Shown piece by piece: positions 1 to 10,764 of a DNA stretch of 27,500 nucleotides; position 1 is the first letter of the stretch, and every line of letters begins with the position of its first letter. The position numbers and the translations under genes are program-made. Origin of the DNA: Anaeromyces robustus (Eukaryota > Neocallimastigomycota > Neocallimastigomycetes > Neocallimastigales > Neocallimastigaceae); NCBI GenBank assembly GCA_002104895.1, contig MCFG01000367.1:1-27500 (forward strand), written 5' to 3'. The notes below the pieces were generated by a model. It did no database searches, was not told where the DNA came from, and saw only the letters and a program-made list of their open reading frames with translations.

Positions 1-260
1 ATTTATTTATTTATTTATAGTATTATCTATATAGTATTATTTTATATTATTAAAACGAAGTATCAATTATTTTTATTTGATATTATAATAATTCTGTTAA
101 AAAACAAACAAATAAAATAATAATAAAAATAAAATAACAATAAAAATTAAATAAAAAAACTTTAATATTACAAAATAAAAAAAAAAAAAAAAAAAAAAAA
201 AAATTAAATAATAATTAAATATATACACACAATATATTGAATATATTTTTAAAATATTTA

Positions 261-300
261 TTTTATTTAATTTGCATTTTATTTAATTTGCATTTTATTT
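261..300. repeat. 16-bp tandem repeat, about 2.5 copies
   Basis: The unit TTTTATTTAATTTGCA occurs at 261-276 and 277-292, and its first 8 bases recur at 293-300. The copies are perfect. It looks like a young minisatellite seed in AT-rich DNA. No function is implied. Confidence 0.8.
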
Positions 301-310
301 AAAAAAAGCT

Positions 311-325
311 GAGACGTCACGTCAC
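311..325. promoter_or_regulatory. possible ATF/CREB-like element (tandem CGTCA)
   Basis: The sequence GACGTCACGTCAC gives two overlapping CGTCA half-sites, the first inside the palindrome GACGTC. This matches the core recognised by CREB/ATF bZIP factors. It stands out because CpG and GC content are almost absent around it. It lies downstream of the Rab gene, so if real it would serve a gene beyond the left edge. One motif in one place is weak evidence. Confidence 0.25.
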
Positions 326-507
326 AATAATTAATATAAATTAATTATTATCATTTTGATTTTATGTTTTTATATATGATAATTTACTATTTTATATAAG
401 TATTATAGTAATATTCTTGTTTTATTTTATTCTTAATTATTATTATTATTATTATTTTTTTTTTTATGATATAGGTATTAATTAATATTTTATAAAAATG
501 GTTAATT

Positions 508-1753
508 TTAACAAGCACATCCACCTTGTGGTTCGTCATTTTCATTCATATGAACAGTGCCTGGAGTTTTACTTTGTTGTTTTTGCCATAATGATGGAGT
601 TTCAATAATCTATTTTATATATTTTTAAAAAACATTATATTTATTAATACTTATTTAAATAATTTTTTTTATATATATATTTATAAGTTTAATTTTTAAT
701 TATTATAATTAAATATCTTTTATTAATATATATAAACTATCTTTTAATTTTTGGTTTATTTATATACCTTTCTAACAACTTCTATAAAAGCGTCTTTGAC
801 ACCAGTTCTAGTTTTTGCTGAAGCTTCTATGAATAAAGTTCCCATTTTTCTTGCGAAAGCTTCACCTTCTTTTCTAGAAACTTCTCTACTACCACTTGAT
901 TCTTTATCAACCTTATTACCAACAATCATTTTTATAACTTCTTGACTCGAAGAATAGGTATCTAATTCATTAAACCATAAATTTAAATGTTCAAAAGTAG
1001 CACGACTAGAAACATCGTATACTGTATATTATAAATATTTGTAATGATGTCATTAATTATTTTTTTTTAAAAATAAAGTATTATTAAAATTATATCTAAT
1101 ATACAAAGAATTAATATGATAAATATAAAATATATTATTAAATATTTACCTAAAATAACACCTTGTGCACCTCTATAATAACTAGAAGTTAATGTACGGA
1201 AACGTTCTTGACCAGCGGTATCCTTTAAAATAATTATTATTATAATAATAATAATAATATAAATTAATACTATAGATAAATATAATGAAAATTTAAAAAT
1301 ATTTTTATAATACAAAACTATGTATATTAAACAAGAATATATAAATTCCTTACCCAAATAGTTAATTTGTATTTATTATCATCAATATCTACAACTTTTA
1401 CTTTGAAATCAACACCTAATTTTTATTATAAATAAATAAAAAATAATAACATAAAAAAAAATATCAAATATATATAATAATGTTATATATTTTAATTAGT
1501 ATTTATAATATTTTTATTCTTATTTTAAAATGGAAAAATATTACATTGATATTTTATAATAATATATCTAAAATGTATAAATAAAAGTAATAAAATAATA
1601 AAAAAACATACCAATAGTGGCACTAACTTCATCTGGATGAAGCCAAGTATCATCAGTAAAACGTAATAATAATGATGATTTTCCTGTACCAGAATCACCA
1701 ATAAGTAATAACTTAAATGTAGCTGCAATTTCCTTGTCTGGAGTTTGTGGCAT
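508..1753 (-). CDS. RAB18: Rab18-type small GTPase, five exons
   Basis: This is a membrane-traffic GTPase. Rab18 relatives act at the ER and on lipid droplets. I read five exons on the minus strand: 1753-1612, 1415-1354, 1222-1150, 1021-768 and 609-508 (TAA at 510-508). The four introns are 196, 131, 128 and 158 bp, with donors GTATGT, GTAAGG, GTAAAT and GTATAT and acceptors ending in AG. Phases run 1, 0, 1, 0, so all joins stay in frame and give 210 residues; human Rab18 has 206. Visible motifs are the P-loop GDSGTGKSS (19-27), switch I Thr46 in [20 protein letters not shown] (68-79), the NKVD guanine motif (128-131), SAK (160-162) and a C-terminal CAC, a dual geranylgeranylation signal. The FTDDT and IIETPSLW stretches point to Rab18 rather than Rab1 or Rab8. 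All key catalytic residues are present. The Rab call is firm; the Rab18 subclass is very likely. Confidence 0.88.
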
Positions 1754-2704
1754 TTTACAAAAGTAATTTATTTATTATATTTTATATAAAATGATATTAA
1801 AAAAGAATGGCTTATTTTTATTTATAATGTTTTTTATAAAAATAGTTCTTTCAAAATTTCAAATTATAAAATGTTAATTTTAATGTTCTGTTTTATATAT
1901 TTTCACTTTATTTACTTTTTGGAAGTAAGTATGTTTATTAATTCCTAGATTTTATCTATTGTAAATAAATATAATGATAAAAAAAAAAAAATTAATATTT
2001 GTTAAATATAATCATAAAATTAAATTTTGAGAAATATACTGAATATTTATTTTAAAATATCTTTTATTATAATTCTCATTTTGACTTTTTAAATTGATAT
2101 TTAACAATGTTTTAATAAAATTTACATGCTTTCAAATTATATTAATTTTATATTAAATTATTAAATTAAATATATTTTCTGAAGTAAAAAATATTATTTA
2201 TTATTATTTATTTTTATTTAATTTGTGTGTGGTATAATATGATTGACAGTATATATTTATTTATTCTATTATATCATTTAAAATTTATTATATATAAATA
2301 CTTTTGTCTTAAAATTTAATTAATTTTATAAATTTATTAAAATAAGTCAATATAACATATATTATTATTTTTAAAAAGGTGTATATATTATTCATATAAC
2401 GATTATTTTGAATATTTAAGATATTTGATATATTTTGATATTTATTAAATATTATTTAAAAATCTTATTTGTTGACAGTTATATTTTATAACAATTATTT
2501 AAGAAATATAAATTATCAATTAAATTTTTTATTTTTTGAATTAATATGAAAAATTTACAATAAAGTGAAATTCCTACGATGTTTGATTATATAATCAAAA
2601 TGCACACTCTTTTTCCTTTTATTTTATTTATTCTTTTTTTTAATGTAAATATTGTTTTCTTTTTTTTTTTTCTTCTTCTTTTTAATTATTTTATATTAAT
2701 AATA

Positions 2705-2706
2705 AT

Positions 2707-2769
<63 letters not shown>
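2705..2769. repeat. (TTTA)n microsatellite, about 16 units
   Basis: This is an uninterrupted TTTA/ATTT tetranucleotide array. It is preceded by a pyrimidine-rich stretch (about 2657-2681: T-runs, then TTC triplets). Such arrays are length-unstable, and the exact copy number in an assembly should be treated with caution. Confidence 0.95.
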
Positions 2770-3469
2770 CAATTCATTTATTTAATATTTATTTTAAAAT
2801 ATAAAAAACTTTTCAATTTTAAATATATTTTAATATATATTATAATATATTTAAACTATATATTGAACTTAATTATAAATTGTTAATATTCCTCTATAAA
2901 ATTATTATATTTATTATCTTTATTATATATTGTATTTTCTTTTATACTTAAATAAACAATTTAATATACATTAATTATATTTTAAATATATTCTAATATA
3001 TATCAATGTATTATTTTCATTTGTTAAATTAATTTTCTCCATATATTATTTTATAAATTAAATATATTAATAAATATAATAATATCTTGTTATTTATAAA
3101 ATTTTTGAAAAAAATTCTAAAAATGAATAAAGAAACAAAAAATAACCAAAATATATATAATACAATTAATCCTTTTTTAATGTATTATAATGAAAATGCT
3201 TTACTATTCCTTTGTTTTTTAATTTGGTAGTTACTAATAATCATCATTATAATGTCATTATAGTAAAAATAATGTATAATAACTGAAAATTAAAATCGAA
3301 TCAATAAGTTTTTACAAATAAATATATGCATCTTTAATTAATAATAAATTATTTTTTTATTTATGAACAATACTATATATATATTAGCCACTGTATTACA
3401 AATTTTTTAATCTATTTATTTTTTTATTTGTATGATTATTTATTTACTAATTTTTATTTTTACTTATTT

Positions 3470-3471
<2 letters not shown>

Positions 3472-3564
<93 letters not shown>
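3472..3564. repeat. (TTTA)n microsatellite, about 23 units, with an imperfect tail
   Basis: A perfect TTTA array, continued imperfectly to about 3600. Twenty bases further on (about 3618-3664) the strand sense flips to (AAAC)5 followed by (AAAT)n. The TTTA part and the AAAT part are complementary and can pair as a hairpin or cruciform. The whole 3470-3665 block therefore forms an inverted microsatellite pair. Confidence 0.93.
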
Positions 3565-3565
<1 letters not shown>

Positions 3566-3617
3566 CTTTCTTTACTTATTTATTTATTTTATTTATTTAT
3601 AATTAACAATTGAATAG

Positions 3618-3664
3618 TAAATAAACAAACAAACAAACAAACAAAAATAAATAAATAAATAAAT
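3618..3664. repeat. (AAAC)n followed by (AAAT)n microsatellite
   Basis: About five AAAC units (starting near 3621) are followed by about five AAAT units. The AAAC units probably arose from AAAT by point change and spread by slippage. The AAAT part is complementary to the TTTA array to its left. Confidence 0.9.
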
Positions 3665-4038
3665 AATAAGTAAATAGTTAAATAAAAACATTAGTTCATT
3701 AAGATTATATATTTTTAAAATTATACATCTTGATAAAAAATTAATTGTAAATAAAAAATTAATAGTAGATAATAACGAAGTTGTGTAACAATTTTATTAT
3801 TATTATAAAAGCTTTTATTTTAAACTACAAATATATTTTTATTAAGGAGTATAAAGAAATGTAAATTTTTTAAGCCACATTATGTTGTATATATTTATAA
3901 TATTTATATACATTTATTATAACTCATTATATTATATTATATGTTATATATTATATATTATTTATATTATATTTACTACAAAATAATATTACTTTATTAT
4001 TTTTAGCTATACTTTATCATGTAATATGATATAAATAT

Positions 4039-7000
4039 TTACGATTTTAAATACTTCATTAAATTTGAATTTATTTTGTAATTCCCTATGGTAACATTAT
4101 TTTTTAATAAATACTTTATAAATTCATAATTTTTTTGCTCATACGCTTTCATGAAAATAGTTTTATGTTCAGAATCATATGAATCTATATTACTTCCTTT
4201 AGAAATCAAATATTTAACAATATTAATATGTCTATGTTCAAATGCAACTAATAATGCATTATCATGATATTTATTATAAGTATAAATAATTGCACCATGT
4301 TCAACTAAATACTTAACAATATCAATATTTCCATATTCACATGCATAGATTAATGGAGTATCCTGTATATCATTTTGATGGTTAACATTAGCTCCTTTTT
4401 CTACTAAACACTTTACTTTCAAAAAGTGACCTTCTTCACAGGCTTTCATTAATGGTGAACTTCCATACTTGCCTTTAACATTAACAGCTACACCATGGTC
4501 AATTAAATAAGTAAAAAAATAATTATTATAATTTTTATCCATTAAATTTAATGATGGACTTATTTTATTATAATCAAAATTATTTGTAGTATTTATAATG
4601 TAATCAATTAAATATTTTAAAATATCTAAATTATTATATTTATATGCAATGGTTAATGCAGATTGACCTAATTTATTTATTGCATTAAAATCAGCTCCTT
4701 TGGATATTAAATATTTTATGATATTTAAATATCCATATTTACTAGCTTTCATTAATGGAGTATAACCATTATTATTACAATTATTTGGATTACTTCCATG
4801 TTCAACTAAATATTTAACAATATCAATATTACCTTTTTCACAGGCAATAAGTAATGCTGATCTTCCATATGAATCAAATTTATTAATATCAATATTGGAA
4901 TGATATTCAAGAATACATTTAATAATTTCAAATTTATTTTTTAAACATGCTTTAATTAAAATATTTTCATCAAATACGAATTTATTAAAATTTGATAAAT
5001 CATATTTGGTATTGTTATTGTTTTCATTATTACCACTATTACATGAGGTTTGAAGACATTGTTTAATTCTATTATAATCTTCATCTTTATTAATTTTCAT
5101 TAAAACAATCAGACCATATTTTTCTGAATATAATATATTTAAAGCATTTTCAATGATATATATACAAAGGAAAGGATTAAGTTTTTCATACGGAATAATA
5201 AAAACATGATTTTCATTTTCTATTTTATTTTCTTCTTTATCAATTAAATAATGAACTATATCAAAATGTAAGTTATTATAGGCATGAATTAATGCAGAAT
5301 ATCCATTTTTATCATAAATATTAAGATCTGCATTGTTTTCAACTAAATATTTTACAATACTAAAAAAACCATGTTGGCATGCTATCATTAACGCTGTTTG
5401 ACCTAAATTATTTGTTAAATTTAAATCTGCATTGTTTTGTATTAAAAATTTAACCATACCAATTTGATTTTGTTGGCAAGTATACATTAAAGCTGTATAT
5501 TCCGAATTATCTCTTTTATTAATATCTATTCCATATTTTAATAAATATTTAATAATTTCAAAATCAATATAATTACAATCGGAATTGAATAAGTTAAAGT
5601 TTGGATTATTTATAAATAAAAGTTCAGCACCATGATCAATTAAATATTTTATAATTGTAATATTTTTATTTTCTAATGCATATTTTAATGGTGGTCCATC
5701 ATGATACATACCAACATTTATATTTGCACCATATTCCACCAATAATTTCACAATTTCAAAATTATTATTTTCAGTTGCATAAATCAATGCTGTTTTATTA
5801 CAATTATTAACTATATTTATTACAGAAAATTCATCTAAAAGGAATTTAGTAATACCGTAATTATTATTTTGACAAGCAATAATTAAAGCCGTATTTTCAC
5901 AAATATCAACTGTATTGACCATAGCACCATTACTAACTAAATATCTAACTAATTTAAAATAATTATATTTACATGCAAAATGTAATGGTGTTTCTCGATT
6001 CACATTATTTATATTAGGGTCTGCCCCATTTTCAATTAAATATTTTACAATTTCGTAAACATTCTGTATGTTTGTATCATTCATAATTCTATTTTGATCA
6101 TAATTACTTTCATAATCCTCATTATTAATTACTATAGTAAGAGCTGTATTACGAATTTGATCGATCATATTAACATCAGCCCCATGATTTACTAAAAATT
6201 TTACCATTTCTAAATTGACATTTTCACATGCACGCATTAAAGCTGTTCTTCTTATATTATCTGTAACATTAACATTCGCACCATGATTAATTAAATATTT
6301 AACTAACTTGATATTATTATTAGTACTAGCAGAAATTAATCCTTTAATAGCATAATTATCTTGATTTTTGAAAATTAAATCATTTGCAATTAAATATTCA
6401 TCTAATTCTCTATTATTACATTTGATAGCATAATCAATAAAAGATAATCTATATATATCATAATAATGAATTTTTGCATCATGTTCAATTAAATATTTAC
6501 ACATTTCAATATTATTTTTCATTATAAACTTTATTAGAGGAGTTCTTCGTTTCATATCTGTACTATTAATATTAGCACCATGTTCAATTAAATATTTAAC
6601 TATTTCAACTTTATCATTATCACAAGCTATCAATAATCCATTCATTCTATCTTTAGCATGATAATTTATATCAATGTTATATTTAATTAAATACTTAATA
6701 ATTTCAATATTATTACTTTTACATGAATACATGAAGGCTTGATAACCATAATCATCACAATAATAAATATTAGCACCATTTTCAACTAAATAACAAACCA
6801 TTTCATAATTACCATTTTCACATGCTCTCATTAATCCTGTACGACCTGCATTATCTTTTGCATTAATATCAACTTTATAATCAATTAAAGATTTCACAAC
6901 AGAAAAATTATTGCTTTTACAAGCTCTAATTAATTCTGTTTCACCATATTTGCCACGAATATTACATTGGCAATGATGTTCTAATAATAATTTAACAATT

Positions 7001-10000
7001 TTATCATCTCCTTTTTCACATGCATATCCTAAAGCAGTATGACCATATTTACCTACAATATTTACATCAGCTCCACAATCAATCAAATATTTGGTCATTT
7101 CATAATTTTTGTTATAACATGCAAACATTAATGCGGTTTTATTCTTTATATCAACTGAATTAATTTTAGCACCATGATCAATTAAACATTTCATCATTGA
7201 AAAATTACCATATTCACACACCATCATAAGTAATGTACTACCATATTTATCATTTCGAATATTAAATTTTGCTCCTGATTCAATTAAATAATTAAATATT
7301 TCTGAATTTTTATTAAAACATGCTTTTGTTAATGCAGAGAGTCCCAATTTATTATGTGCATTAATATTACAATTGTTTTCAATTAAATATCTAACAATAT
7401 CAAAATTATTATTTTCACATGCAATCATTAATGGTGTATTTCCTAATTTATTTTGTTGATTAATATCTGCACCATGTTCAACTAAATACTTAACCAATTC
7501 TAATTTATTATTTTGACACATCTTCATTAGGAGTGTATCTCTATTATTATTATAAATACAATTAATATTTGCTCCATAGTCGATTAAGCATTTTAAAATT
7601 TCTATATTATCATTATTGCAAGCAGTAATTAATGCATTATTTTTATTTTTACTTTTATCACAATGATTAACATCTATATTAAAGTCTAATAAAAATTGAA
7701 CTAATTCAATATTATTCTTTTCACATGCTTTAATTAAAGCTGTAGTTCCTTCATTATTTTGGTAATTAGCATTTAACCCAATATCAATTAAAAATTTCAC
7801 GATTTCAATATTATTATTTTCACACCCAATAATTATTCCATTATTCCCTAAATTATCATAACAATTAATATCTACATTTTGCTCTACTAAATATTTTAAA
7901 AAGCTTATATCATTTTCTTTACATGCTAATAAAAAAATTGAATTACCGAATTTATTTTTTTGATTAATGTTAGCACTATGTTCAATAAGATATTTTACAA
8001 TATCAAGATTCTTATTCTTATAAGCATAAAAAAGTGCAGATGATCCAGAACTATCAACTTGATTAATATTTACACCATGTTCTATAGCATATTTTACTAA
8101 TTTAAAATTATTATGCTTACTACTTATTATTAATATAGTACTACCATTCGTAGAAATAGTGTTTATATCACCTCCATGATTAACTAAATATTTTACAATT
8201 TCAACATCATGATATTGGCTAGAATATAAAATAGCTGTACAGCCATAATTATTACTAATATTAATAATGGCATCATTATCAATCAATAATTTAATAATAT
8301 TAGCATTATTACTTTGACATGCATACATTAATGCTGTATCTCCGTATATATTTATATAATTAACTTCAGCCCCATGGTTTATTAAATAATTAGAAATTTC
8401 AAAATTACCTTTTTTACAACTTATCATCAATCCTGTTAAACCATATTTAGTAACATTATGAATATTTGCATGATTATCAATAAGATATTTAACAATTTCA
8501 AAATTGTTAAATTCACAGGCTAGTAATAACGCTGAATATTGAGAATCAGTAATCATATTAATATTTGAACCATGATCAATTAAATATTTTAAAATTTCAA
8601 TATTACCATTTATAGAAGCTTTCATCAATGCTGTATATCCTGAATTATCCGTTTCATTAACGTCATATCCACCCTCAACTAAATTTTTAATTGATTTTAA
8701 ATCACCCTCAATACATTTCTTAATTAATAAATTACATCCAAAAGTATTATTATGTCTATTAATATAAATTTCTTGTTTCTCTAAAAAATCAACAATTTCC
8801 CAATTATTATTTTCTATTGCGTTTTTAATTGGACTATCATTATATTTACTAGTTATATCAATAGTAGCTTTTTTTTCAACTAAATATTTAACTATTTCAA
8901 TATATCCTTTACTACATGCTTCCATTAATGGAGTAACACCATAAATATCACATTTATTTATATCAGCACCTTGTTCTACAAGATATTTAACAATATCGAG
9001 ATTTGGAAAAGCATCAAGTAAATTTGAACGATCATAATATTCTACTTTATTTGGATCTACACCATGTTCAATGAGATATTTTACCATTTTAAAATCATGT
9101 TTTTTACAAGCCAAAGATAATAAAGATTCATCAGTTTCAGGACTAATAGTAACATCAGCTCCATTATCAATTAAATATTTAACTAATTCAGTACAATCTT
9201 CTCTATAAGCAATATATAAAATTGACTGATTACCAAAGTCAATTAAATTAGGACTAACACCTTTTTTCAATATATATTTAATATATTCAAAATTCCCTGA
9301 TTTTATAAAATCGTTAATTGGAACACAAAAATCTTTGGGATCAAAATTAGTACAATAATCAATTAAATATTTTGTATCCATATATTTGACTTGATTCATT
9401 CTAAATTCTGTATATAAATTAGCACCATATTCAATTAAATATTCATAAAATTCTCTATTATTTTCTTTTATATCTTTTAAATAAGAAAAATAATCATTAT
9501 AAAAATCAGCACCATGGTCTAATAAATACTTTATAATGGCTTGATGTTTATCATAAGAGTTCAAAAAATGTCGTAATCCTGAATATCCATTAAAATTATC
9601 TTTAATAGAAATGTCTGCACCATGCTCTAATAAATATTTTGTACTATTTTCATTACCATCTGAGCATTCATCTACAAATAAAGTCATTGAATAATGGTCC
9701 GCTTTATCATAATAATCAATATCAATCCCTTTACTCAAAATAAAATCTACTACTTCATAATTTCCTCTATATAAACATAATTGCAACATAGTATATCTAT
9801 ACAAATGATTGCAATAAATATCAGCAGTTGCATCAAATTGTTTTAAATATTTTATTATTTCTGCATCACTTGTTTTCTCAAAATTTCTATTATTATTGTC
9901 ATAATATATTTTTACATGATTTTTTAGTAAATTCTCAATAATGATAAATTGTTTATTATTATATAAATCTAGCAAATATGCAAAAGGAATTTTAACACCA

Positions 10001-10764
10001 ATATCTTCATTATATTCTTTATTTAATTTTTTTATTTGTTTATCAGATAATTCTAATTTATATTTTGAATTTTGAATTAAAATTATTACATATTTTTTCA
10101 AAGATTTTTGATATTCTTTAATAGCAAATTTTAAGTATTTATTAAAATTATTTTTATTTTTTTTCTTATCAATTTCTGTAATTTCATTTTTTGACAGAGA
10201 ATAATTATTATCATTATCTTCTTCTTCTTCTTCTTCTTCTTCTTTTTCTTTCGAAAAAAAGTATAATTTTTCAAAAAAATAATTTATATTTATTCTTTTA
10301 TTATAAAGAAAAACAAATACATCTTCATTTAATAAATCATTATTATAAACGTAAATTAATAAATTTTCTCCTTTTCTATTACAAAAATTAATATCTGACC
10401 CATTTTCTTCTAAAATATTAAATAATTTAATATAATATTGAATGAAGAAAAATGAATTATTATTTTCAGATTGTTTAGGAATAGCATTTAAAAAGGAAAT
10501 AAATAAAGGCACTTGGCCCTTATTAGTTTCATAATTTAAACTTGTTTTATATTTATCACAATTCTTTATTATATATTTAATTAATGAAAAAGAACATTCT
10601 TCTACAATTGCATAAATTAATAAATCAAAATCTTTATTATTTATATCATTAATAGTGAATACATTTTTATTAGCATCTAGATATAATTTAAAATTTTTTA
10701 AAACATTCTCTTTATCATCTGAAGATAATATATTTCTTATTTCGAAAAGACGACTATCATTCAT
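4039..10764 (-). CDS. Giant ankyrin-repeat protein, 2241 residues (paralogue A)
   Basis: A single uninterrupted frame with no introns. ATG at 10764 is the first Met after an in-frame TGA; the stop is TAA. Residues 1 to about 170 are a mostly non-repetitive block containing NEDVFVFLYNKRININYF (146-163). A Glu run (about 174-182) coded by a GAA/TTC microsatellite follows. After about residue 320 the protein is almost wholly ankyrin repeats, roughly 50-60 by eye, each near 33 residues, with the local consensus TALMxACxxNNxEIVKYLIEHGADIN. A non-ankyrin island begins at His1853 (HVFIIPYEKLN) and is followed by an Asn-rich linker, then about eight more repeats. No signal peptide, membrane segment or enzyme domain is visible. 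Ankyrin solenoids bind proteins, so an intracellular scaffold or recognition role is the only inference I can support. Asn, Ile and Lys codons dominate. Two paralogues follow on the same strand. Confidence 0.93.
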   Translation of the reverse strand: MNDSRLFEIRNILSSDDKENVLKNFKLYLDANKNVFTINDINNKDFDLLIYAIVEECSFSLIKYIIKNCDKYKTSLNYETNKGQVPLFISFLNAIPKQSENNNSFFFIQYYIKLFNILEENGSDINFCNRKGENLLIYVYNNDLLNEDVFVFLYNKRININYFFEKLYFFSKEKEEEEEEEEDNDNNYSLSKNEITEIDKKKNKNNFNKYLKFAIKEYQKSLKKYVIILIQNSKYKLELSDKQIKKLNKEYNEDIGVKIPFAYLLDLYNNKQFIIIENLLKNHVKIYYDNNNRNFEKTSDAEIIKYLKQFDATADIYCNHLYRYTMLQLCLYRGNYEVVDFILSKGIDIDYYDKADHYSMTLFVDECSDGNENSTKYLLEHGADISIKDNFNGYSGLRHFLNSYDKHQAIIKYLLDHGADFYNDYFSYLKDIKENNREFYEYLIEYGANLYTEFRMNQVKYMDTKYLIDYCTNFDPKDFCVPINDFIKSGNFEYIKYILKKGVSPNLIDFGNQSILYIAYREDCTELVKYLIDNGADVTISPETDESLLSLACKKHDFKMVKYLIEHGVDPNKVEYYDRSNLLDAFPNLDIVKYLVEQGADINKCDIYGVTPLMEACSKGYIEIVKYLVEKKATIDITSKYNDSPIKNAIENNNWEIVDFLEKQEIYINRHNNTFGCNLLIKKCIEGDLKSIKNLVEGGYDVNETDNSGYTALMKASINGNIEILKYLIDHGSNINMITDSQYSALLLACEFNNFEIVKYLIDNHANIHNVTKYGLTGLMISCKKGNFEISNYLINHGAEVNYINIYGDTALMYACQSNNANIIKLLIDNDAIINISNNYGCTAILYSSQYHDVEIVKYLVNHGGDINTISTNGSTILIISSKHNNFKLVKYAIEHGVNINQVDSSGSSALFYAYKNKNLDIVKYLIEHSANINQKNKFGNSIFLLACKENDISFLKYLVEQNVDINCYDNLGNNGIIIGCENNNIEIVKFLIDIGLNANYQNNEGTTALIKACEKNNIELVQFLLDFNIDVNHCDKSKNKNNALITACNNDNIEILKCLIDYGANINCIYNNNRDTLLMKMCQNNKLELVKYLVEHGADINQQNKLGNTPLMIACENNNFDIVRYLIENNCNINAHNKLGLSALTKACFNKNSEIFNYLIESGAKFNIRNDKYGSTLLMMVCEYGNFSMMKCLIDHGAKINSVDIKNKTALMFACYNKNYEMTKYLIDCGADVNIVGKYGHTALGYACEKGDDKIVKLLLEHHCQCNIRGKYGETELIRACKSNNFSVVKSLIDYKVDINAKDNAGRTGLMRACENGNYEMVCYLVENGANIYYCDDYGYQAFMYSCKSNNIEIIKYLIKYNIDINYHAKDRMNGLLIACDNDKVEIVKYLIEHGANINSTDMKRRTPLIKFIMKNNIEMCKYLIEHDAKIHYYDIYRLSFIDYAIKCNNRELDEYLIANDLIFKNQDNYAIKGLISASTNNNIKLVKYLINHGANVNVTDNIRRTALMRACENVNLEMVKFLVNHGADVNMIDQIRNTALTIVINNEDYESNYDQNRIMNDTNIQNVYEIVKYLIENGADPNINNVNRETPLHFACKYNYFKLVRYLVSNGAMVNTVDICENTALIIACQNNNYGITKFLLDEFSVINIVNNCNKTALIYATENNNFEIVKLLVEYGANINVGMYHDGPPLKYALENKNITIIKYLIDHGAELLFINNPNFNLFNSDCNYIDFEIIKYLLKYGIDINKRDNSEYTALMYTCQQNQIGMVKFLIQNNADLNLTNNLGQTALMIACQHGFFSIVKYLVENNADLNIYDKNGYSALIHAYNNLHFDIVHYLIDKEENKIENENHVFIIPYEKLNPFLCIYIIENALNILYSEKYGLIVLMKINKDEDYNRIKQCLQTSCNSGNNENNNNTKYDLSNFNKFVFDENILIKACLKNKFEIIKCILEYHSNIDINKFDSYGRSALLIACEKGNIDIVKYLVEHGSNPNNCNNNGYTPLMKASKYGYLNIIKYLISKGADFNAINKLGQSALTIAYKYNNLDILKYLIDYIINTTNNFDYNKISPSLNLMDKNYNNYFFTYLIDHGVAVNVKGKYGSSPLMKACEEGHFLKVKCLVEKGANVNHQNDIQDTPLIYACEYGNIDIVKYLVEHGAIIYTYNKYHDNALLVAFEHRHINIVKYLISKGSNIDSYDSEHKTIFMKAYEQKNYEFIKYLLKNNVTIGNYKINSNLMKYLKS
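5050..5208 (-). other. Conserved non-ankyrin island in paralogue A
   Basis: Residues about 1853-1905 break the ankyrin register. They begin HVFIIP, contain KYGLIVLMKINKDEDY, and end near IKQCL before an Asn-rich linker. The same island occurs in paralogues B (from Tyr1883, YQVIVVPNN) and C (YQVFIIPNDKF), at the same place relative to the last eight or so repeats. The shared core is a hydrophobic (V/I)xx(I/V)P strand, about 25 variable residues, then YG(L/M)xxxxKxxKD. I do not recognise it as a named domain. Confidence 0.6.
10218..10243. repeat. (TTC/GAA)n trinucleotide run coding for poly-Glu
   Basis: A nearly perfect trinucleotide array inside paralogue A. Read on the minus strand it encodes an acidic run of about eight or nine Glu. 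Paralogue B has an Asn/Asp/Glu-rich linker at the same place without the microsatellite, so the array arose locally in a tolerant linker. Confidence 0.85.

Larger units (their letters stand above)
1..507. other. AT-rich intergenic DNA downstream of the Rab gene
   Basis: No gene is visible on either strand. The stretch holds the end of a TTTA array at the left edge (1-18), an A-tract at about 177-203, a short tandem duplication (261-300), one compact GC-bearing motif (about 311-325) and a TTA-rich run (about 437-458). It is the 3' flank of the minus-strand Rab gene, so its polyadenylation signals should lie here, but I cannot pick one out of this base composition. Confidence 0.7.
1754..4038. 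other. Gene-free AT-rich intergenic region
   Basis: About 2.3 kb separate the Rab gene's start codon from the stop codon of the first ankyrin gene. It should contain the Rab promoter (just above 1753) and the ankyrin gene's 3' end. I see no exon-like stretch: GC is very low throughout, and open frames consist of Phe/Ile/Leu/Tyr runs read from microsatellites. Two (TTTA)n arrays and a complementary (AAAC)n/(AAAT)n block are listed separately. Confidence 0.75.

Noticed and set aside
177-203. A-run as a second retroposon tail
   Set aside because: No flanking direct repeats and no GC-richer body precede it; it is an ordinary A-tract.
751-945. Plus-strand open frame of 64 codons
   Set aside because: It is the antisense of Rab exon 4, which is supported by canonical GTPase motifs and splice sites.
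1067-1357. Minus-strand open frame of 96 codons containing [11 protein letters not shown]
   Set aside because: It is Rab exon 3 plus unspliced introns on both sides; the real exon is 1222-1150.
3123-3230. 35-codon plus-strand frame starting MNKETKNNQN
   Set aside because: Short, with no signal peptide, motif or splice partner; expected by chance in this composition.
2579-3613. Plus-strand frames rich in Phe, Ile, Leu and Tyr (2579-2785 and 3428-3613)
   Set aside because: They are translations of the TTTA arrays and surrounding T-rich DNA, with no gene-like composition.
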